Below are positions 22,610 through 61,760 of a stretch of 64,000 nt of DNA, piece after piece. The position numbers and the translations under genes are program-made. Each line of letters begins with the position of its first letter. Position 1 is the first letter of the stretch. Below the pieces are notes generated by a model. It saw only the letters and a program-made list of their open reading frames with translations, ran no database searches and had not been told where the DNA came from. Origin of the DNA: Diphasiastrum complanatum (taxonomy: Eukaryota > Streptophyta > Lycopodiopsida > Lycopodiales > Lycopodiaceae). The DNA is taken from positions 61,907,753 through 61,971,752 of the forward strand of contig CM055099.1 of NCBI GenBank assembly GCA_029204225.1, written 5' to 3'.

Positions 22610-22944
22610 TTTCGGGTAATCTTGAGCCTCATTTTGCTCGTGATTTTTGTGATCGCATCCAGCTTACTACTTATTCTGGTTCATCCGATGGGAATATCTT
22701 GGAAAATTGGTTCTCTAAGTTAGAAACCTGTTTTCTTATGTATTCCAAGACTGAAACCCAGAAAGTGCAGTTGGCTGCGTTACATTTAGATGGTCGAGCT
22801 CAGACTTGGTGGCGTGTCTATCGCTCTGAGCCTACTCGTGATGGATTACATATATGGCCTACTTTTCAGCATGATCTTCATATGGCTATGATTGACCCAC
22901 AGTGGTTGGTTCGCCAATGTGATCTGTTTCGTAGCCTTCGCCAT
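22610..22944 (+). pseudogene. Gypsy 2b gag, N-terminal part
   Basis: YSGSSDGNILENWFSKLETC, VQLAALHLDGRAQTWWRVYR and AMIDPQWLVRQCDLFRSLRH are Ty3/gypsy retrotransposon gag signatures, and they match copy a (LAALHLGGRAITWWRVYRAD). The frame ends artificially in the copy a LTR. Confidence 0.9.
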
Positions 22945-23356
22945 AGTTACGAATAGAGCCACAGCTGATCTAGAGCTAAGCTATGAAAGCATCACATAAG
23001 CAAGACTTAAGCTATGAAAGCGGGACATAAGCAAGACTTAACCCTAGAAAGCAGGAAAGAGAGAGATCAAGGAGGCTAAAGAGAGAGATCAATATCATCA
23101 GCTGAATAACAAATGACACAGTTTCCCTACTTATAGCCAAGAGGAAGCCCTAAAAGGAAGCTTCTGGTGGCTAGCGCCCAACTGGGAGGGAAATAGTGCA
23201 TATGTCCAAATGGCATAATAATGAGTAATAAGGCCAAAGGCCAACCATATAGTCTAAGTGTCACTAATGAATAAAAAAGGGCCCAAGGCCTGCTTATGCA
23301 TAAAGTAAAGTAAATGTAAATGGACGCGGCGAATGTAATGAGCAGAGTCCATAACT
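22945..23356 (-). repeat. Gypsy 2a 3' LTR with AG...CT ends
   Basis: In element sense it starts AGTTATGGACTC after the purine tract CAGGGAG and ends ATTCGTAACT at the GCCAT duplication. Internal GCTTTCATAGCTTA words repeat near the 3' end. Confidence 0.85.
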
Positions 23357-23403
23357 CTCCCTGGCACAAAAGAAAAAGACCCAACTGCCGAAAAGAAACT
23401 GGA

Positions 23404-25340
23404 TCAAGTAGCAGCAAGCCCTGGTGCATCAACAGCTAGAACAACATCTGATGTAGAGGAATCAACAACTGCAGCAAGAGCACAAGCCTGATCCGCAAGT
23501 GATGGTGTATGATAAAAGACATCTATAGGCTCCCATGTGGCCTCCTCAATGGGACGACCATCCCACTGGACCAAAAACTGAATCTGCCGGCGGCGTCGAC
23601 TATGGTAGAGACGAACCTGTAATATAGCAGTAGGTAAAAATGGAAATAACTCTGGAGCAGTAGGAAACTCAGCATCACAAGGAGCGTCATCCTCAATAGC
23701 AGCACATAATAAACTGACATGGAATACATCACAGGCGCGTGTGGAAGCAGGAAGCTGTAAGCGATATGTAACTGGACTAAGAACATCCAAAATGCGATAA
23801 GGCCCATAATAACGTGGTGCAAGCTTCTCAATAGAAGCATGGCCCTGGACAAAATGATGACGTGCAAACCGTAGGCGTAGATAAACCATATCTCCAAGCT
23901 GAAACTCAACATGGCGGCGTTGACGATCAATTGAGGTCTGATAACGCTGCTGAACATGCTGTAAATGAGAACTGGCCCGGGTAATAAGCTCTTGAGCACC
24001 TGATAGAAAAGATGCAAGTGTGACAGGTGTATCCTCAGGAGGGAGCCATGAGATAATAAAAATGGTGAGACACCTGTGCTGGTACTAACAGAGCTATTAT
24101 AGCTATACTCTGCTAAACATAAATGCTGATCCCAATCCTTCCCTGAAGGAGTAACAAAATGGCGTAAATAATCCTCAAGGATCCTGTTAAGGACCTCAGA
24201 CTGCCTATCAGAAGTAGAATGATAAGGAGAACCCATAAAAAGTTGAACATCCAAAATATGCATAAGCTCTGTCCAGAATATAGATGTAAACTTACTATCC
24301 CGATCAGAAAGGATAGTACGAGGAAATCCATGCAGGCGGAAAATCTCTGACAGGAACAAACATGCACACTGCTCTGCTGTGATAGTACTGCGAACTGGGA
24401 TAAAATGTGCCTGTTTCGAGAACCTGTTAACTACCACCATACATGAATCGTGACCACGCTGGGTATGGGGAAGGCCAAGGATAAAGTCCATAGATATATC
24501 AGTCCACTGGTGATGAGGAATAGGCCAACTCTGGAGCAAACCAGCAGATTTAGCACGGGAGTACTTATTACGAAGACAAAAAGGACAGGTACAAATAAGT
24601 ACAGCAAGCTCAGATCAAAGAGAGGGCCAATAGAAATGGTCTTTGAGACGAGCATAAGACTTCTGAAAACCAAAGTGACCCCCAATAGGAGAGGAATGAG
24701 CATCCGACAACAATTGGGAACGGATACCCAAGTAACTAGGAATACAAAGAGAATCATAACGATAAAGACGGTTGTCAACAATGGTGTAAACCTGATGAGG
24801 ACGGGACGAAACAGGTGGGGCAGAACTATAAACATCACGAAAATCAGAACATGTAAGGTATGCTGCAGATAGATCATCAAACCATGGAGGAATAGTAGAA
24901 ATGAGTGTATTCAACAAAGCTGGAAGACGAGATAATGCATCAGCAGTAGTGTTAGCACGACCAGGACGATACAATATGGAAAAATTAAAAGACTGTAAAA
25001 ACTGCAACCAACGAAATTGACGATCACTAAGGTCACGTTGAGAAAACAGATAATGTAAAGACTGGTGATCAGTAATAATGTCAAATGGAACTCGATACAG
25101 ATAATGACGCCACTTCTTAAGAGCATAGATAATAGCAAGAAGCTCTTTCTCATGCATAGAATAACGTTGCGACGACGCGACTCATAAGCAATAATACATT
25201 GTGACTGGCGAAGTAAAGCACCCAAACCAACATTACTAGCATCAGTCTCAACAAGAAACTTCTTGTCAAACTGTGGTAAACACATAGCGGCAGCATCAAC
25301 AACAGCACGACGAAGAGTATCAAACGCTGACTGACAATCA
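23404..25340 (-). pseudogene. Gypsy 2a RNase H, integrase and chromodomain
   Basis: RNase H: FLVETDASNVGLGALLRQSQ (about 25265), HEKELLAIIYALKKWRHYLY, ITDHQSLHYLF and NTTADALSRLPALL. The integrase zinc finger (DAHSSPIGGHFGFQKSYARL and a following C-x2-C pair) is broken by a stop near 24613. The core shows SMDFILGLPHTQRGHD, TILSDRDSKFTSIFW and STSDRQSEVLNRILEDYL, where the usual DGQTE is altered to DRQSE. The chromodomain is FLVQWDGRPIEEATWEPIDV (about 23573-23514). Frames change near 25150, 24613 and 23890. Confidence 0.88.
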
Positions 25341-27040
25341 GAAGTCCAAAGTACTAGACTTCTTCAAAAGTGCATGAAGGGGAGCTGCAATAGTGGCAAA
25401 ATGAGGAACTGGACGATGAAGGTGAGTGGCTAACCCAAGGAACATACGAACATGATGAATATCAGTTGGTATAGGCCAATCCTGGATGGCTTGAACCTTA
25501 TGAGGGTCCAGACGAATGTGTCCATTACAAACAAGAAAACCAAGAAACTCGATCTCAGAGACAACAAAAGAACATTTAGACAACTTAGCAAAGGATTGGT
25601 GATATACAAGTAACTTAAATACAGAGGAAAGATGGGAAACATGCTCAACAAGAGATTGACTAAAAATAAGAATATCATCCAAATAAACCAAGACACAATG
25701 ACCAAGAAGCGGACACATGACGTTATTTATCACATTCCGGAACGTAGGAGGGCCATTAGTAACACCAAAAGGAAGCACACGAAATTCATATAAACCAAGA
25801 TGAGTACGAAAAGCAGTCTTATGTTCGTCAGAAGGGTGCATCCTGATTTGGTAATATCCAGAATGAAGGTCTAACTTGGAAAAGGTTTTAGAGGTACCGA
25901 GCTGGTCAAAGAGGTCATCCATGTGTGGAATAGGGTATTGATTACGAATAGTCAACTTATTTAAAGCACGGTAATCAATACAAAGGCGTTTGGTACCATC
26001 TTTCTTACTAACAAGGAGAACAAGGGCACCAAAAGGGCTGTGACTAGGAACAATGAGACCCTGATCTAACAAGGCAGTAATATGGAGCTCAAGCTCATCA
26101 CGCTCAGATCGAGACATACGAAAAGGGGGACGGGAAGGAGGAGCAGAACCAGGACGCAAGTCAATATGATGGTTCACGTCACGTAATGGTGGTAGCGTCG
26201 TAGGTTCTGAAAAGACAAAAGCATATTGATGTAATAAGTCAGAGATCACTTGAGGAACAACTGCTGGAGTAGAAACTGGAGGAACTGGTACTGCCCGCTG
26301 AACACATAATAAGGCTGCACAATGAGCCTTCGGCAGGCTGCGAACAAACTGCTTCCCAGTAATCAACTGGAAGTCTCCTTGAGAATCAATGCCAACAAGT
26401 GAGTGTGTAACTGCATCATGTACAAATGTCAATGTCTGCTGTGTCAAGTCCAGTGTAACGGTTCCAAGAGATGCAAACCAATCAGCACCAAGGATAAGAT
26501 CATAACGCTCCATAGGAATAATGTAAAGATCTGCCTGTCTAGAAAAATCTCCAATGCGGTATGGTAAACGTTGAAACATCTGAGAACTATAAAAGAATGG
26601 GAACTGGCAACCTCAACTGTGAGAGGCTGTGAAGCAGGAACAGGTGAAGCACGGATCCGACTAGTGATATAACTGCTAATAAAATTATGAGTGCTGCCAG
26701 TATCAACTAAAGCAATATACTCACGACCTGTAATACGTACAAGTAACCGACTGGAGCGAGGACCAGGACGCCCTGTCCAAGTAGCATAGGCAAGCTGAGC
26801 ATGGCAAGTAGCAGGAAGTAAATCAGTGGAAGGCTCAGAGGATAGGTCAGGCTCATCAGAAATATGAATGTAGATATCGGAATCATCTGGAGTAGTGCCC
26901 TCATGGTAAAAAACAACAGTAGTAGTAGGGAGAGGTTGACAGCAATCACGGGCAAAATGGTCAGGACTCTTACAACGAAAGCAAAGATGCTTCTGCTGAA
27001 GGTCAGCGAACTCTGCAGACGTGTAACGTCAGACAAAAGC
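25338..27040 (-). pseudogene. Gypsy 2a protease and reverse transcriptase
   Basis: Zinc knuckle CFRCKSPDHFARDC lies near 26980-26940 and the protease ALVDTGSTHNFISSYI near 26700. In the 413-codon frame ending at 25338 come [90 protein letters not shown] and the catalytic VLVYLDDILIFSQS. The RT region is intact over its motifs. A frameshift near 26580 separates the protease, and another near 25340 the RNase H. Confidence 0.9.
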
Positions 27041-27860
27041 AGGTCGAGGAGTCGGAGGACGAGGAGACAGAGGGACAATGGAGAGAGCTGGAACAGAAGG
27101 GGCAGGTGTAGGGGTGGACGTAGCGGGAAAAGATGAAACAGAAGGACGGGGTCGGGAGAAGCGGGAAGGTGTCAGAGTACTTATGCTGTAAAGTACTGGC
27201 AAAAGACATCGCCTCAACAAGTGTGGGAGGACGGAAGGAAGAAACATCATAACGTAAAGCACCACGAAGGCCAACAATGTAACGAGAAATAAGCTCAGTG
27301 GGTTGTAGATCTTTGAAAAGATAAGAAAGCTCCATAAACTGATCTGTATAAGAAGCAAGATCACTGGTCTGAGTGAGACTACGGAATGTATCACGTTGGT
27401 GGTCGAGCCATTGAGGATCAATCATAGCATGACGGAGGTCACGGCGAAAAGTATGCCATGCATGGAGCCCTTCCCGATCAAGATCAGCTCTATAAACTCG
27501 CCACCACGTGATGGCGCGTCCACCTAAATGTAAAGCAGCCAACTGGATCTTCTGAGGATCAGTCTTAGGGTAGATTTGAAAATATGTGTCAAGCATAACC
27601 AATTCTCTAATAAGTTCCCGTCAGAGGAACCGAAATAGGTAGCAAGCTGTACCCTACCACGAAAGTCTCGAGCAAAGTGTGGCTCAGGAAGTGGGGGACG
27701 TGAAAAGAAACCAGGAGGTGGGTTAGGTGGAATGAACGGTCCACCACCAGGCTGACTAGCAGAGGAAGATGGAAATCCAAATGGAGTGGGAGTCCCAAAT
27801 GAAGGAAAAACAAGAGCTTTACCAGGACCATGAGGTTGTAAAGAATCATTCTGGGAGTAT
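27003..27860 (-). pseudogene. Gypsy 2a gag
   Basis: The minus strand reads EPHFARDFRGRVQLATYFGS, then VMLDTYFQIYPKTDPQKIQL, HLGGRAITWWRVYRADLDRE, AMIDPQWLDHQRDTFRSL and LASYTDQFMELSYLFKDLQP. A proline/glycine-rich N-terminal extension (KALVFPSFGTPTPFGFPSSS) runs up to the LTR remnant. Frame changes near 27605 and 27170 break it. Confidence 0.88.
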
Positions 27861-27887
27861 GTAATGAGCCGAGTCCATAATTGCCAT

Positions 27888-28457
27888 ACTAGTCATTTGA
27901 CTGCTTATATTGATCAGTTTACTGAGCTTTCTTACCTTTTTACTGATCTTCATCCTACAGAGTTTATTTCACGTTTTATTGCCGGTCTTAGAGGCTCCTT
28001 ACGATATGATGTTTCCTCTTTTCGGCCTCCTACTCTCTCAGATGCTATCTCCCTGGCTACTACCCTGCAGCATAAGTATCCTGAGTTGTCCACTTCTTCT
28101 CGTTTTTCTCGCCCTCTTTCCCTTGCTTGTCCTACTTTGGCTTCTTCTACTACCGTTCCCTCTCGCCCTTCTACACCTCGCCCTGCCTTTGTTCGCCGTT
28201 ATTCGGCCGCAGAGTTCGCTGGGATTCAACAAAAGCGCCTCTGTTATCGCTGTAAGAGTCCAGATCATCTTGCTCGTGATTGCCGACAGTCTTTTGGTCC
28301 TCCTACCGCTGTTTTTTACCATGAGACTCTTACTCCTAATGATTCTGATGTTTATATCCAGATTCTTGATACTTCTGACCCACATTTTGTTGATGAGTCG
28401 GCTGACCCGCTCCCTGATGATCCTGCTTCTGCTGCTTGCCATGCGCAGCTTGCTTAA
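27888..28457 (+). pseudogene. Gypsy 2b gag, C-terminal part with zinc knuckle
   Basis: It continues copy b gag: LTAYIDQFTELSYLFTDLHP, FISRFIAGLRGSLRYDVSSF and a serine/proline-rich stretch. The CCHC knuckle CYRCKSPDHLARDC lies near 28240-28281. It ends at a TAA within HAQLA. A leucine-rich overlapping frame here is only a shadow. Confidence 0.9.
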
Positions 28458-29460
28458 GCTACTTGGGCTGGGCGTCCTGGTCCTCATTCTATTCGGTTAC
28501 GTGTTCGCATTTTGGGACGAGAGTATATTGCTTTGGTGGATACGGGCGGTACAAACTCATTTATTAGCAGTTACATTTCTACCAGGATTCATGCTACACC
28601 TATTTCTGCTACACAGTCTCTCAGTGTCGAGGTTGCTAGCTCACATACTTTTATCAGCTCTCAGATGTTTCAGGGCTTGGACTATAGCATTGGTGACTTC
28701 TCTGGACAGGCAGATTTCTATATTATTCCTCTGGAGCGCTATGACATTATTCTTGGTGCAGATTGCTTTTCATCCCTTGGTACTCTTGCTGTGGATCTTT
28801 CTCAGCAGACATTGTCTTTTACACATGCTGGTGGACATCATTTACTTTCTGGTATTGATTCCCAGGGTGACTATCAGTTGGTTACCGGGAAGCAGTTTAT
28901 GCGTAGCCTACGAAAGGCTCAGGGTGCATCTCTTTTTATCATTCAGAGTACATCAGTTGCTGCTCCTCCTGCTCCATCCATGGGTCCTCTTCCTCAGGTG
29001 ATTTCTGACTTATTGCATCGGTATTCTGTGGTCTTTTCAGAACCTACGTCTCTGCCACCATTACGAGATGTCACCCACCATATTGATCTTATTCCTGGTG
29101 CTACCCCCCCTCTCGTGCTCCATATTGTATGTTTAAAGATGAACGTGATGAGGTCCAGCTCCAAATTGCTTCCCTTTTACGTCAGGGCCTCATTGTTCCT
29201 AGCCATAGTCCTTTTGGTGCTCCTATCCTCCTTGTTGTTTGAATTACTTATTAAGCTTCAACTGTTCGCCAAATTGTCCAAATGTTCTTTTGCCGTGGCT
29301 GAAATCGAATTTTTGGGTTTTCTTATTTGTGGTGGACGTATTCGTCTTGATCCTCGGAAAGTTCAGGCTATTGAGAATTGGCCTGTCCCAACGGATATTC
29401 ATTTTGTTCGTATGTTTTTAGGTTTTGGCAACCCATCTTCGTCGTCCTGTTAAGTATTTT
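28457..29460 (+). pseudogene. Gypsy 2b protease and internally deleted RT
   Basis: The protease shows GREYIALVDTGGTNSFISSY and YDIILGADCFSSLGTLAVDL. The RT begins PPLRDVTHHIDLIPGATPP, shifts frame near 29110, reads [12 protein letters not shown] up to about 29237, and then jumps to LFAKLSKCSFAVAEIEFLGF. The block with motifs A, B and the catalytic YLDD (present in copy a) is missing, roughly 130-140 residues. Confidence 0.88.
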
Positions 29461-31449
29461 GCCACTGTGGCTGCTCGCTTCATTCGTTACTAAAGAAGTC
29501 TCATGCCTTTGTTTGGACTTCTAAGTGCCAAACTGCTTTTGATGCTTTACGTCATGCCATTGTTTCTGCTACGGTTATGTGTCTTCCCCAATTTGATCAG
29601 CGTTTTATTGTTGAGACTGATGCTAGTGCTATTGGTTTAGGCGCTCTTCTCCGTTAGTCCGAGTGTGTTATTGCTTATGAGTCTCGTCGTTTGCGCTCTT
29701 ATGAGCAACGTTACTCTGTACATGAAAAAGAGCTACTTGCTGTCATCCATGCTCTTAAGAAATGGCGTCATTATTTGTATCGTGTTCCCTTTGATATTAT
29801 TACTGATCATCAGTCTCTCCGTTATCTTTTTTCTCAGCGTGATCTTAGTGATCGTCAATATCGTTGGTTACAATTTTTACAGTCTTTTCATTTTGATATT
29901 TTGTATCGTCCAGGCAAGGCAAACACGGCCGCTGATGCTTTATCTCGTCTTCCTGCATTGTTACATAGTATTGCTGCTTCAGTTCCTTCTTGGTTTGATG
30001 ATTTACCGGCCGCATATTTGTCTTGTTCTGATTTTTCAGATGTTTATCATACTCGTCCCCTTTCGTCCTCTCGGAAGTTCCAGGTTTATACTATTGTTGA
30101 TGATCGTTTATACCACTATGGTGCTTTATGTATTCCCAGTTCTCTTTCCATTCGTCCTCAGTTGTTGTATGATGCTCATGCATCCCCTATTGGTGGCCAT
30201 TTTGGTTTTCAAAAGTCTTATGCACGTCTTAAAGACAATTTCTATTGGCCATCCAGGAAGTCTGAGCTAGCCCATCTTATTCGTGATTGTCCTTTTTGTG
30301 CCCGTAATAAATACTCCCGTGCTAAGTCCGCTGGTTTGCTCCAGAGTTGGCCCATTCCTCATCGCCAGTGTACCCGCCGTGGTCATGACTCTTGTATGGT
30401 GGTGGTAGATCGGTTCTCGAAACAGGCACACTTTATACCGGTCCGCAGTACTATTACAGCTGAGCAGTGCACACATCTTTTTCTATAAGATATTTTTCGC
30501 CTGCATGGTATGCCACGTACTATCCTATCTGATCGGGATAGTAAGTTTACATCTACGTTCTGGACAGAGCTTATGCGTATTTTGGATGTACAGCTTCTGA
30601 TGGGTATGACTTATTATTCTACTGCTGATGGGCAGACTGAGGTCCTTAATCGGATCCTTGAGGATTACCTTCGACATTTTGTTTCTCCTTCCGGGAAGGA
30701 TTGGGACCAACATTTATGTTTGGCAGAGTATAGCTATAATAGCTCTGTTAGTACCAGCACTGGAGTTTCACCTTTCTTATTGGCTCATGGGTATGCTCCA
30801 CTTTTGTCAGGGGTGCCTCTTCCTCCTGATGATACACCAGTTACCATTGCTTCTTTTTTATCTGGTGTTCGTGAGCTTATTGCTAGGGCTACTACTCACT
30901 TACAGCATGTTCAACAACGCTATCAGACTTCTGTTGATCGTCATCGCCGTCATGTTGAGTTTCAGGTTGGTGATATGGTTTACCTCCGGTTACGCTTTGC
31001 ACGTCATCACTTTGTTCAGGGTCACGCTTCTACTGAGAAGCTTGCACAACGCTATTATGGGCCTTACTGTATCTTGGATCGCCTCAGCCCTGTTACATAC
31101 CGGTTACAGTTGCCTGATTCTACACAAGCTTGTGATATCTTTCATGTTAGCCTGTTACGAGCTGCCATTGAGGATGATGCTCCTCGCGATCTCACATTTC
31201 CTACAGAGCCAGAGCTGTTCCCTTTTTTCGCCAGCCGCCATCCATTAGGTTCGTCTTCAGTATAGTCGACGTCGTAGGCAGGTTCAGTTTCTAGTACAGT
31301 GGGATGGTTGTCCTCTTGAGGAGGCCACTTGGGAGCCTATTGATGTGTTTTATCATACACCATTATTGGCAGATCAGGCTCGAGCCCTCATGGCTTTAGT
31401 TCTCTCCTCTACTACAGATGTCATTGTAGATGTTCCCTCTGCTTCATGA
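29460..31449 (+). pseudogene. Gypsy 2b RNase H, integrase and chromodomain
   Basis: RNase H: ETDASAIGLGALL with a TAG, then HEKELLAVIHALKKWRHYLY, ITDHQSLRYLFSQRDLSDRQ and NTAADALSRL. Integrase: DAHASPIGGHFGFQKSYARL with CPFCARNKYSRAK, GHDSCMVVVDRFSKQAHFIP, TILSDRDSKFTSTFW and STADGQTEVLNRILEDYL, so D, D and E all stand. A TAA at about 30487 and a frameshift near 31250 precede the chromodomain FLVQWDGCPLEEATWEPIDV. Confidence 0.9.
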
Positions 31450-31666
31450 TTCGGCTAGCTATGACTATTCTTTATTGTCGTATTTGCTTAGTACTTGCTT
31501 TACATAGTTATGATGCTTTTGGGGTATCTGTTGTGACGACTTATGTCCTCTCCATCAGTATTTCCATTAGTTCGTGATTTTTTAGTATTTAGCGTGCTTA
31601 CATTATTGTTTTAGATAGTCATTATGCTTGCTAGCCGGTGGAGGGCTTTGTTTTTCTGCATGGGAG
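31450..31666 (+). other. Gypsy 2b 3' untranslated region
   Basis: About 215 bp of non-coding sequence lies between the pol stop and the LTR, ending in the short purine tract TGGGAG before AGTTATGGAC. Confidence 0.75.
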
Positions 31667-32040
31667 AGTTATGGACTTGGCTCATTATATTCGCCGCGTC
31701 CATTCTTTTATTGTTATTATGCATAAGCAGGCCTAAGGGCCCTTTTTATTCATATACTGGCCTTGGGCCCTATTTGGATATATTTTTAGGTCTTGGTCAC
31801 ATTGATTTCGAGTGGGGGTCCTCCTATTGGGAGGGCGCACTATTTTCCCTCCAAATCCTTTTCCCTCCCTTTTTTTGAATCCTCCATTTGATTCAGGGAG
31901 AGGGTATAAGTAGGGCAGCATTGTATTCCTTTATTGAGTTTATGATGATTGCTCCTCTTTAGCCTCCTTAAGCATTCTCTTCCTGCTTTCTAGCTTAAGT
32001 CCTGCTTTCTAGCATAGCTAGTGAATCTTAGCTTGTAATT
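31667..32040 (+). repeat. Gypsy 2b 3' LTR with AG...T ends
   Basis: It starts AGTTATGGACTTGG and ends AGCTTGTAATT, matching copy a (AGTTATGGAC...GTAACT) with decay. A TATA-like GGGTATAAGTAGGGC near 31905 and AATCC-rich words precede a CTTTCTAGC repeat. Confidence 0.8.
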
Positions 32041-32164
32041 GGTGTCGTCTCTATTGCCGTGTCCATCTGGGCTGTGGCCTAATAGCTGACTGTCTCTATG
32101 GCCGTCGACATGGTCTCTGCTGTCGATGTATGAAGGAATCTGGAATCTTGGCCTCACGTAGTCG

Positions 32165-32275
32165 CTAGATGAGAAGAAAGCGTGGAACAGAATCAAAGGA
32201 TTTCCTGAAGTCAACAAAGCAACAATAAACCCTTTGTCTCCTATGCGTGGCCTCCTTAATGACTCTTTACTGTAG
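32165..32275 (-). mobile_element. LINE RT fragment
   Basis: The minus strand reads KEATHRRQRVYCCFVDFRKS, then FDSVPRFLLI, the RT motif A block of the same LINE family. Only about 110 bp is recognisable, adjacent to gypsy 2b. Confidence 0.8.
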
Positions 32276-33163
32276 AGTTGCCAGAATCAGCATTATGATT
32301 GCCCTAGTACTAGCCTGGTGTTGTAGTATAGTATTGGGTTTGTGAGCAGGTTATATTCATTCTTGCATGGCTTTATGATCCTTTCTTAATTGTATTACTC
32401 AGTCAAGCCATGCTAGCTGAGCCTTGGAGCCTTGGCACTTGCTCACAGGTGTTTATTGTTGGTATGAAATTTGCATGTATTATTTTCTGCTTAAGGTTAT
32501 GGCCATTGGCTCCTTAGGGACAATCAGTTTTTTGAATTTCAGAAGAGGAATAAAAGTTACTTGCAAGGCAATTTGTTTATGTTTATAGCCATTGACTTCT
32601 TAGCTTAGGGACAGTTCATTTCTCAGAATTTGAAAATTTTGGGACCTGACTGTGGAGTGACAATTGGTTGCAAGATAGTCTACTAACTAGTTTGAAGATC
32701 TGTGGAACCATCAAAAAACAAAACGTCTTTGGAACTCGTAGATGATGTAGGAACTTCATACGAAAAGTTGACATTGCTTGTCATGCAAGGCAGCATTTTA
32801 CTGAGCATCTAAATTGGAGCTTCTCATATATTTGTAAATTTCTCTACTGTGGCATCAGATGGACTTGATTAGGTTCCCGACTTATTGTCTTAGTCTTACT
32901 TTTGTACATTGTTGAGCTTTCTAAGATTTACATCAAAGACAAAGTATTGATTGTCAATTATTATCTGAGTAAGAATTACTTTTGTACATTGGTGAGCTTT
33001 CTAGGCTCTACAGCAAAGATAAAGGATTGATGGCTTTTAAGTCGCTTTGTCGCTAGTTTGGCTTTTCATTTGCTTGCAAGATGTAAAATGTTTTGTTGAT
33101 TTTGTGGACCCATAATCTGATAAAAGTGAACGATGCTAAACGTTGTCATGATATGCTTTATAG
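32276..33163 (+). other. Non-coding; presumed intron upstream of exon 33164
   Basis: AT-rich sequence ends in the splice acceptor TGCTTTATAG. A repeated CTTTTGTACATTG-GTGAGCTTTCTA word (near 32900 and 32978) is a small local duplication. No exon is recognised. Confidence 0.6.

Positions 33164-61760
<28,597 letters not shown>

Larger units (their letters stand above)
22945..27882 (-). mobile_element. Gypsy family 2, copy a (minus strand), inserted in copy b
   Basis: The target duplication GCCAT lies at 22940-22944 and 27883-27887, inside copy b gag. The 3' LTR is 22945-23356. Of the 5' LTR only 22 nt remain (27861-27882), directly joined to gag, so most of the 5' LTR, the primer site and the leader are deleted. 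Coding order on the minus strand is gag, knuckle, protease, RT, RNase H, integrase, chromodomain. Several frameshifts are present. In element sense the LTR reads AGTTATGGAC...TTCGTAACT. Confidence 0.92.
22610..32040 (+). mobile_element. Gypsy family 2, copy b (plus strand), split by copy a
   Basis: Gag starts in mid-frame at 22610 (GNLEPHFARDF), so the 5' LTR and leader are gone. Gag is interrupted at 22944/27888 by copy a. It resumes with HTSHLTAYIDQFTELSYLF and is followed by zinc knuckle, protease, a deleted RT, RNase H, integrase, chromodomain and a 3' LTR (31667-32040). Removing copy a and one GCCAT restores the gag frame. Frameshifts near 29110, 29460, 30490 and 31250 and the RT deletion make it dead. 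Confidence 0.9.

Noticed and set aside
24450-24872. A 140-codon plus-strand basic protein
   Set aside because: It is antisense to the gypsy 2a integrase and RNase H and has no domain of its own.
27910-29001. A 363-codon leucine-rich frame that looks like a membrane protein
   Set aside because: It is the shifted frame of gypsy 2b gag, knuckle and protease, which are clearly recognisable in the overlapping frames.
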